10,860 nucleotides of DNA from Paracoccaceae bacterium. GTDB taxonomy: Bacteria > Pseudomonadota > Alphaproteobacteria > Rhodobacterales > Rhodobacteraceae. Below, in pieces: positions 6,215-10,860 of this stretch (position 1 is its first letter; every line of letters begins with the position of its first letter). The DNA lies in assembly GCA_003545125.1 (NCBI GenBank), contig DQCI01000136.1:1-10860 (forward strand), given 5' to 3'. A model generated the notes under the pieces. It worked only from the letters and a program-made list of their open reading frames with translations. It did no database searches and was not told where the DNA came from. The position numbers were made by a program, and so were the translations under genes.

Positions 6215-6964
6215 ATGCGCATCTACGCGATTGGCGACATCCACGGCCACCTCGCCGAGCTCGAGCGCGCCCACCGGCTGATCGCCGAGGACCGCGAGCG
6301 GGTCGGCGACGCCACGGCGCGTGTCGTCCATGTCGGCGATCTCTGCGACCGGGGGCCCGATACCAAAGGCGTCATCGCGTTCATGCTCGACGGCAAGGCG
6401 CGCAATGAGCCCTGGATCGCCCTCAAGGGCAACCACGACCGGCTGATGGAGTATTTCCTCGGCGATGAGCCCCGGCTGGACCCCTACATGATGGTCGGCT
6501 GGACCTGGTTTCACGAAGGCGTTGGCGGTGTCGCGACGCTGCGCTCCTACGGGGTCGATATCGCCAAGAAGGAACGCCTGTTCCATCTCCATGCCCGGGC
6601 GTTGGACGCCGTGCCCGAAGCCCACCGGGCGTATCTCGCGGGGCTCCCGGTCTCGTTCGAGACCGACGCGCAGATCTTCGCCCATGCCGGCATCCGCCCC
6701 GGCGTGCCGCTGGCCGAACAGACCGAGACCGATCTGTTGTGGATCCGCCACGAGTTTCACGACGACCCGCGCGACCACGGCAAACTCGTGGTCCACGGGC
6801 ACACGCCGGTCAAGGCGGTCACCCACTACGGCAACCGGCTCAATATCGACACCGGCGCGGGCTACGGCCGGCCGATCGGCGTGGTGGTGATCGAGGGGCG
6901 CAAGGTCTGGCAGCTCACCGACGCGGGTCGGGTGAAAATGAAACCGCGCGCGCCCGGGAAATAG
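6215..6964 (+). CDS. PPP-family metallophosphatase (second of a tandem pair)
   Basis: A 249-residue paralogue of the preceding phosphatase with all metal-binding motifs kept: GDIHG (Asp8, His10), [10 protein letters not shown] (42-50), GNHD (Asn73, His74), AHAG (His157) and VHGHTP (His194, His196). The motifs up to residue 74 are collinear with the first copy. The difference lies in the middle: residues about 80-125 are longer and rich in aromatic residues ([12 protein letters not shown]), where the first copy has a shorter, unrelated segment. That region shapes the substrate pocket in PPP enzymes, so the two copies may have different substrates (inference). The ATG at 6215 has GGAAAGG at 6201-6207. 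The stop at 6964 abuts the next open frame. Predicted cytoplasmic; protein phosphatase or nucleotide hydrolase cannot be told apart from sequence. Confidence 0.88.
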   Translation: MRIYAIGDIHGHLAELERAHRLIAEDRERVGDATARVVHVGDLCDRGPDTKGVIAFMLDGKARNEPWIALKGNHDRLMEYFLGDEPRLDPYMMVGWTWFHEGVGGVATLRSYGVDIAKKERLFHLHARALDAVPEAHRAYLAGLPVSFETDAQIFAHAGIRPGVPLAEQTETDLLWIRHEFHDDPRDHGKLVVHGHTPVKAVTHYGNRLNIDTGAGYGRPIGVVVIEGRKVWQLTDAGRVKMKPRAPGK

Positions 6965-7042
6965 ATGGACTTGGCGCCAGTTCCAAAGAAGACTTGGTGC
7001 ACCGCAACCGCGAACCGGGACGGAAAGGCGGACACCGCGCCG

Positions 7043-7519
7043 ATGCAAAACCCACGCCCCCACGCCCCCCGGGCCCCGCTCGTCATCGGCTGGCGGGAAT
7101 GCGTCGGCCTGCCCGAGCTGGGCCAGCCGAGCATCGAAGCCAAGATCGACACCGGCGCGCGCACCTCGGCGCTGCATGCCGAGGAGGTCGAAACCTTCGA
7201 GCGCGACGGCGCGCCCTGGGTCCGGTTTCACATGCCCCACGGCGACAAGCTCCATGCCGCCGACTGCACGGCGCCGCTGGTCGACCTGCGGCATGTCAAG
7301 AACACCAGCGGCGAACCTGCCGAGCGGCTGGTGATCGAAACCAAGCTGGTGCTCAACCGGCGTCACTGGCGGATCGAGGTGACGCTTGCCGACCGCACCA
7401 ACATGACCCTGCCGTTGATCCTCGGCCGCACCGCGCTCCGGCGACACAGCGTGCTGGTCAATCCGGGAAGATCGCATCTCCTGCGGCGTCAAGCCAGCCA
7501 GAAAGGAACACACCGATGA
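7043..7519 (+). CDS. RimK-associated retropepsin-like protease (RimB type, 'ATP-dependent zinc protease' family)
   Basis: A 158-residue protein of the family labelled 'putative ATP-dependent zinc protease' (COG4067, Pfam Zn_protease). The motif [13 protein letters not shown] (residues 34-46) contains the Asp-Thr-Gly of retropepsin-like aspartic proteases, and [19 protein letters not shown] (123-141) is the conserved C-terminal part of the fold. No zinc HExxH motif is present, so 'zinc protease' is probably a misnomer. In Pseudomonas the equivalent RimB works with RimK to control glutamate tails on ribosomal protein S6. Start choice: homology begins near residue 11 (APLVIGWRE) and GGCGGA lies 10 nt before the ATG at 7043. 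An ATG at 6965, directly after the previous stop, would add 26 residues unlike the family. The stop TGA overlaps the rimK ATG as ATGA, so translation is coupled. Confidence 0.85.
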   Translation: MQNPRPHAPRAPLVIGWRECVGLPELGQPSIEAKIDTGARTSALHAEEVETFERDGAPWVRFHMPHGDKLHAADCTAPLVDLRHVKNTSGEPAERLVIETKLVLNRRHWRIEVTLADRTNMTLPLILGRTALRRHSVLVNPGRSHLLRRQASQKGTHR

Positions 7520-8421
7520 AGCTCGCCTTGCTCGCGCAGAACCACAACCTCTATTCGCATAAGCGCCTGAAAGAGGTCGCCGAAGCGCGCGGGCACGAGC
7601 TCGACATGATCAAGACCCTGCGCTGTTACATGAACATCGCCTCGCGCCGGCCGGAGATCTACTGCAACGGCGAGAAGCTGCCGCGCTACGACGCGGTCAT
7701 TCCCCGGATCGGCGCTTCGGTGACCTTCTACGGCCTGGCCGTTCTGCGCCAGTTCGAGATGCAAGGTGTCTACCCGCTCAACGAGAGCGTTGGGATCGGT
7801 CGGTCGCGCGACAAGCTGCGCTCGATACAGCTCTTGGCGCGTGACGGGGTCAGCTTGCCGGTCACCACTTTCGCCTATGACCCGAAGCAGACCGATGAGG
7901 TGTTGAAGCTTGCCGGTGGCGCGCCACTGGTGGTGAAACTCCTTGAGGGCACGCAAGGGATCGGCGTCATGCTGACCGATACCGACCGCTCGGCGAAGTC
8001 GGTGATCGAAGCCTTCCGCGGCGCCAACGTGAACATCCTGGTGCAGGAGTTCATCAAGGAGGCCGGCGGTACCGACATCCGCGCGCTGGTGGTCGGCGGC
8101 AAGGTGGTGGCGGCGATGAAACGCACCGGCGCGCCGGGCGAATTCCGCTCCAACCTGCACCGGGGCGGCTCGGCGGAAGTGGTGCGGCTGACGCCGGAAG
8201 AACACGCCACCGCGCTGCGGGCCGCCAAAAGCATGGGGCTCAACGTCTGTGGCGTCGACATGCTGCGCGCCAACCGCGGCGCCGTGGTGATGGAGGTCAA
8301 CTCCTCGCCAGGGCTCGAGGGCGTCGAGAAGGCCACCGGCAAGGATATCGCCGGTGCAATCATCGATTTCCTCGAGAAACACGCCAAGGCGGGCAAGACC
8401 AGGACCAAGGGCAAGGGCTGA
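7516..8421 (+). CDS. rimK: RimK, ribosomal protein S6-L-glutamate ligase
   Basis: ATP-grasp ligase that adds glutamate residues to the C-terminus of ribosomal protein S6; E. coli RimK also makes poly-alpha-glutamate. The 301-residue length matches E. coli RimK. An N-terminal pre-ATP-grasp domain spans residues 1-95. The ATP-grasp core includes [15 protein letters not shown] (Lys141 for ATP), RSNLHRGG (211-218), and the Mg2+ ligands Asp248, Glu260 and Asn262 in MEVNSSPG. The C-terminus is short and basic ([11 protein letters not shown]). The ATG at 7516 has AAAGGAA at 7502-7508 and overlaps the stop of the RimB-type gene (ATGA). Its own TGA shares one base with the next ATG (TGATG), so three genes are translationally coupled. 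The substrate may be S6 or another protein; that is not visible from the sequence. Confidence 0.94.
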   Translation: MKLALLAQNHNLYSHKRLKEVAEARGHELDMIKTLRCYMNIASRRPEIYCNGEKLPRYDAVIPRIGASVTFYGLAVLRQFEMQGVYPLNESVGIGRSRDKLRSIQLLARDGVSLPVTTFAYDPKQTDEVLKLAGGAPLVVKLLEGTQGIGVMLTDTDRSAKSVIEAFRGANVNILVQEFIKEAGGTDIRALVVGGKVVAAMKRTGAPGEFRSNLHRGGSAEVVRLTPEEHATALRAAKSMGLNVCGVDMLRANRGAVVMEVNSSPGLEGVEKATGKDIAGAIIDFLEKHAKAGKTRTKGKG

Positions 8422-9473
8422 TGGCTACACGTAAACTGCGCCCCGCCTTCAAGGTGGGCGAGACGACCATTCACGCAGGCGCCCGCGCGACGGTCGATCT
8501 GCCGGTCAGCATCCTGTCGGACCACACCCCGGTGACGATGTCGATGCACGTGGTGCATGGGCGCAGGCCGGGGCCAGTGATCTTCATCTCCGCCGCCGTG
8601 CACGGCGACGAGGTGATCGGGGTCGAGATCGTGCGCCGGCTGCTGCGTACACCGGCCATCGACAGGATCTCCGGCACGCTGCTGGTGGTGCCGATCGTGA
8701 ATTCGTTCGGGTTCATCAACCACTCGCGCTACCTGCCCGACCGGCGCGATCTCAACCGGTCTTTCCCCGGCTCGCCCCACGGCTCGCTGGCGGCGCGGCT
8801 GGCGCATCTGTTCATGACCGAGATCGTCGCGCGGTCGGAATGCGGGATCGACCTGCATTCGGCGGCGATCCAGCGCACGAACCTGCCCCAGGTCCGGGTT
8901 TCCGAAGGCAACGACAAGACGATGGCGATGGCGAAGGCGTTCGGCGCGCCGGTGATCCTTACATCCAATGTGCGCGAAGGGTCTCTGCGGGCGGCGGCCG
9001 AGGCTGTCGGCGTGAATGTGCTGCTCTACGAGGCCGGCGAGGGGCTGCGGTTTGACGAGGCCGGCGTGCGCGCCGGCGTGGCCGGCATCCTGCGGGTGCT
9101 GCACGCCAAGGGAATGGTCTCGTCCCGCGGGATATCGAAGGCCAAGGTGCACCCCCTCGCCTGCACCTCGTCGCACTGGGAGCGTGCGCCCGTCGGCGGG
9201 CTGTTCCGCGCCTTCCACAGCAGCGGGGCCCATGTTGAGGAAGGCACCATGCTCGGCGTGGTGTCGGACCCGTTCGGCGAGATCGAGGAGGAGATCCGGG
9301 CCCGGAGCGCGGGGATCATCGTCGGACGCACCAACATGCCGATCGTGAACGAGGGCGACGCCCTGATTCACATCGCCCAGGTGCCCTCGAAGGTAGACGG
9401 CGGCGCGCGGGTCGAGGCGCTGACCGAGCAGCTCGAAGACGATCCCCTGTTCGGCGAGGACGAGATCATCTGA
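8421..9473 (+). CDS. AstE/AspA-family zinc carboxypeptidase or deacylase (M14-like)
   Basis: A 350-residue member of the succinylglutamate desuccinylase/aspartoacylase family (Pfam AstE_AspA). Zinc ligands are His61 and Glu64 in HGDE and His146 in DLHS. Asn112 and Arg113 (DLNRSFPG) are the substrate carboxylate contacts. The catalytic Glu is in LLYEAGEG (Glu204 or, more likely, Glu207). A beta-rich C-terminal domain from about residue 240 carries VEEGTMLGVVSDPFGE, a lipoyl/barrel-like segment common in this family. True astE lies with arginine-catabolism genes, which are absent here, so the automatic label 'succinylglutamate desuccinylase' is probably wrong. The start overlaps the rimK stop (TGATG). 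Coupled to rimK, it may trim glutamates added by RimK, as M14 carboxypeptidases do on polyglutamylated tubulin (inference). The acidic C-terminus ends EDDPLFGEDEII. Confidence 0.85.
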   Translation: MATRKLRPAFKVGETTIHAGARATVDLPVSILSDHTPVTMSMHVVHGRRPGPVIFISAAVHGDEVIGVEIVRRLLRTPAIDRISGTLLVVPIVNSFGFINHSRYLPDRRDLNRSFPGSPHGSLAARLAHLFMTEIVARSECGIDLHSAAIQRTNLPQVRVSEGNDKTMAMAKAFGAPVILTSNVREGSLRAAAEAVGVNVLLYEAGEGLRFDEAGVRAGVAGILRVLHAKGMVSSRGISKAKVHPLACTSSHWERAPVGGLFRAFHSSGAHVEEGTMLGVVSDPFGEIEEEIRARSAGIIVGRTNMPIVNEGDALIHIAQVPSKVDGGARVEALTEQLEDDPLFGEDEII

Positions 9474-9499
9474 GGGCAGCACTCGGTTTGCCGGACGGG

Positions 9500-9517
9500 C
9501 CCGGATCAGGTTCCGGG
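9500..9517. terminator. Weak hairpin between convergent genes
   Basis: CCCGGA (9500-9505) pairs with TCCGGG (9512-9517) around a 6-nt loop. It lies in the 44-bp gap between the convergent AstE-like and fic genes and directly touches the fic stop codon. No T run follows on either strand, so it is at best a weak or Rho-assisted terminator. Confidence 0.3.
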
Positions 9518-10684
9518 TTACGGCTCGGCAACGATATCCAGCAAACTCGGGAATGCGTACATCCCCGGTGACCGGCCAGCCGGCGGGATGACCACACGCA
9601 GAAGTCCTTCCTCGACGAGTTTGTTGGTGAAGGCATTCGCGGTTTGCGGCGGGATACCCGCATTTCTCTTGAAACGATTGTTCCGGAACACCGGGTTCGC
9701 GAAGATGTAGTCGAGTGCGTCGGTCGACCAACGCGATCGCAAGAGGTCACGAAATCGCTCTCGCATCATTTCATAGTGCGTTTTGATCTGCCCGACTGTT
9801 GTGCTGTTCGCTTCCGCTTGCGCTCGGATAGCCGTGCAGAAAAAGGCGCACCACTCCGACCATTCGCCATACTGAGAAACACTGCGCAGGCGTTCGATGT
9901 ACTCGTCCTTGTTGCGTTCAAAGTAGTCACTCACAAAGAAATGCGGCGCCGTCAGTAGGCCCTGTCTCCAGAGCATCAAGGGGATCAGCATTCGGCCAAG
10001 GCGTCCGTTGCCATCTTCAAACGGGTGCAAAGCTTCAAACTCTGCGTGGATTATTGCGACCCGAAGCAATGGGAGCATGCCATCGTCTTCGCGTGTCATG
10101 TTTGCGAAGTCGAACAGGTCATGCATTCCGGTGGCCAGGTGGTCCGGTGAAACCGGAATGTAGTCAATGCGCCGTGCCTTTCTCTCACCGATGTAGTTTT
10201 GCTCTACCTTGTATTCACCTGGTCGGTTCCGCGCGCCTCGACCGGTGTACAACAGCGTGCGATGCGCGTTCTTGATGACAAAGTTGGACAACGGGTATCC
10301 GTCGCGGAGCGCCCCCTCTGCCTGCTTGAGTGCACGCGCGTATAGTGCAACCTCAAGATCTGCTTCGCGCGCATCCTGAGGTAGGCCCTCGTCGCCTGCA
10401 TCCGCTTCAAGGCGCAAGACTTCCTCCAAAGTAGATATCGTGCCTTCCATTCTTGACGATACAACGGCATCTCGAGCCCGCAGTGGCGCAAGGAGGAGCT
10501 CGCTTCGCGGACACTGTCTGAGTTCGGTATCGTATTGAACGAGCGCCATTGCAGCATCGGTTTGAGGACCGATCAGCTTTTCGAGGTTAAACTCTTTTGG
10601 CGGGAATCCCCCTGTATGGTAGGAGACAGCGTCCGTGGCGTCGTATGTCGTGTTGGTGATGACAATTTCAGTTCTACTAGCCAT
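9518..10684 (-). CDS. fic: Fic-domain protein adenylyltransferase with inhibitory helix and winged helix
   Basis: Fic enzymes transfer AMP from ATP to hydroxyl side chains of target proteins. The 388-residue product has the Fic_N/Fic/winged-helix layout. A Fic_N segment follows FPPKEFNL (27-34). The inhibitory motif SxxxEG is seen as SSRMEG (76-81), with Glu80 as the residue that blocks ATP in class II Fic proteins. The active site HPFEDGNGRLGR (220-231) is canonical, so the enzyme should be active once relieved. Residues about 310-388 form a winged-helix-like domain. Base composition is unlike the neighbours: 31 of 60 bases are G or C at 9901-9960 against 42 of 60 at 8581-8640, suggesting transfer. 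The start is uncertain: ATG 10684, ATG 10714 or TTG 10720 are possible and none has a good ribosome-binding site. I list the first as the closest to the family domain. No antitoxin-like partner gene is visible. The target is unknown. Confidence 0.88.
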   Translation of the reverse strand: MASRTEIVITNTTYDATDAVSYHTGGFPPKEFNLEKLIGPQTDAAMALVQYDTELRQCPRSELLLAPLRARDAVVSSRMEGTISTLEEVLRLEADAGDEGLPQDAREADLEVALYARALKQAEGALRDGYPLSNFVIKNAHRTLLYTGRGARNRPGEYKVEQNYIGERKARRIDYIPVSPDHLATGMHDLFDFANMTREDDGMLPLLRVAIIHAEFEALHPFEDGNGRLGRMLIPLMLWRQGLLTAPHFFVSDYFERNKDEYIERLRSVSQYGEWSEWCAFFCTAIRAQAEANSTTVGQIKTHYEMMRERFRDLLRSRWSTDALDYIFANPVFRNNRFKRNAGIPPQTANAFTNKLVEEGLLRVVIPPAGRSPGMYAFPSLLDIVAEP

Positions 10685-10720
10685 AAATGACTTTGCGTAT
10701 GCTCTTACATCCATTTTCAA

Positions 10721-10800
10721 GTTTGTGTTTGCTGGATGAGCTCACTCTAAACACAAACGGCGTTGTGACTGATCTCGCAACCAAAGGCGAGTTTGTGTAT
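10721..10800. promoter_or_regulatory. Candidate operator upstream of fic: three GTTTGTGT boxes
   Basis: GTTTGTGTTT at 10721-10730 and its exact reverse complement AAACACAAAC at 10749-10758 form a 10-bp inverted repeat with an 18-bp gap. A third box, GTTTGTGT, lies at 10791-10798. All three lie just upstream of the fic start on the minus strand. Arrangement and place suggest an operator, possibly for the winged-helix domain of the Fic protein itself (inference). I could not pick out a convincing -35/-10 pair. No other gene is supported between fic and the terminator at 10825. Confidence 0.5.
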
Positions 10801-10824
10801 ACGGTCTTCGTCAAAGCCAAACGC

Positions 10825-10854
10825 AAAAAGCCCCGGGCGATCACCCGGGGCTTT
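10825..10854 (-). terminator. Bidirectional intrinsic terminator
   Basis: AAAGCCCCGGG (10827-10837) pairs perfectly with CCCGGGGCTTT (10844-10854) around CGATCA. Read on the minus strand the stem is followed by five T, so it best serves a minus-strand gene to the right of the window and insulates fic from it. On the plus strand the tail is CTTTCTC, a weaker signal, and no plus-strand gene ends here. Confidence 0.88.
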
Positions 10855-10860
10855 CTCGTC

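Noticed and set aside
6739..7515. Long plus-strand frame extending rimK upstream to 6739
   Set aside because: It is out of frame with the phosphatase and protease motifs, and rimK homology and a good ribosome-binding site start at 7516.
8421..9473. Arginine-catabolic astE (succinylglutamate desuccinylase proper)
   Set aside because: No astCADB genes are nearby. The gene is coupled to rimK and carries the broader AstE/AspA family motifs only.
9518..10684. A Fic/antitoxin two-gene toxin system
   Set aside because: The inhibitory motif is inside the Fic protein itself, and no small partner gene is visible on either side within the window.
10699..10860. Plus-strand frame open from an ATG at 10699 to the window end
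   Set aside because: It overlaps the fic start, runs through the operator-like boxes and the terminator hairpin, and has no ribosome-binding site, so it is probably chance.

Overview
The window is GC-rich, with gene content and style typical of an alphaproteobacterium, most likely Rhodobacterales (Roseobacter/Rhodobacter/Paracoccus relatives). The evidence is the long SerC subfamily with serC-serA in tandem, serB divergent next to it, a serC leader RNA candidate of the kind described in alphaproteobacteria, and strongly G/C-ending codons. The assignment rests on gene content only.

Positions 1-406 hold no convincing gene. They carry about 2.4 copies of a 163-bp tandem repeat built around pairs of a GGTTAACGC motif and ending 17 bp before the serB stop. 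Next comes serine biosynthesis: serB (minus strand, phosphoserine phosphatase), then serC (phosphoserine aminotransferase) and serA (3-phosphoglycerate dehydrogenase) on the plus strand. Together they encode the whole phosphorylated serine pathway. Between serB and serC sits an L-lactate dehydrogenase gene whose 5' leader is a 12-bp tandem repeat. serC has its own candidate promoter and leader hairpins. A REPIN-like double palindrome lies between serC and serA, and a strong intrinsic terminator follows serA.

From 5443 to 9473 there is a tightly packed plus-strand set of five genes: two paralogous PPP-family metallophosphatases, a retropepsin-like 'zinc protease' of the RimB type, RimK (ATP-grasp glutamate ligase acting on ribosomal protein S6) and an AstE/AspA-family zinc carboxypeptidase or deacylase. 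The last three are translationally coupled by overlapping start and stop codons. They look like a glutamate-tail writer flanked by two candidate erasers, with phosphatases co-transcribed upstream.

The right end (9518-10684, minus strand) is a Fic-domain AMPylase with an N-terminal inhibitory motif and a C-terminal winged helix. It is less GC-rich than the rest and was probably acquired by transfer. Upstream of it are three copies of a GTTTGTGT motif in both orientations (a candidate operator), then a bidirectional terminator that closes a gene lying to the right of the window.

I see no tRNA, rRNA, CRISPR array, insertion sequence or phage gene. No single system here is clearly undescribed. 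The best leads are the phosphatase-RimB-RimK-M14 unit, the Fic operator region, and the three unusual repeats (163 bp, 12 bp and REPIN).
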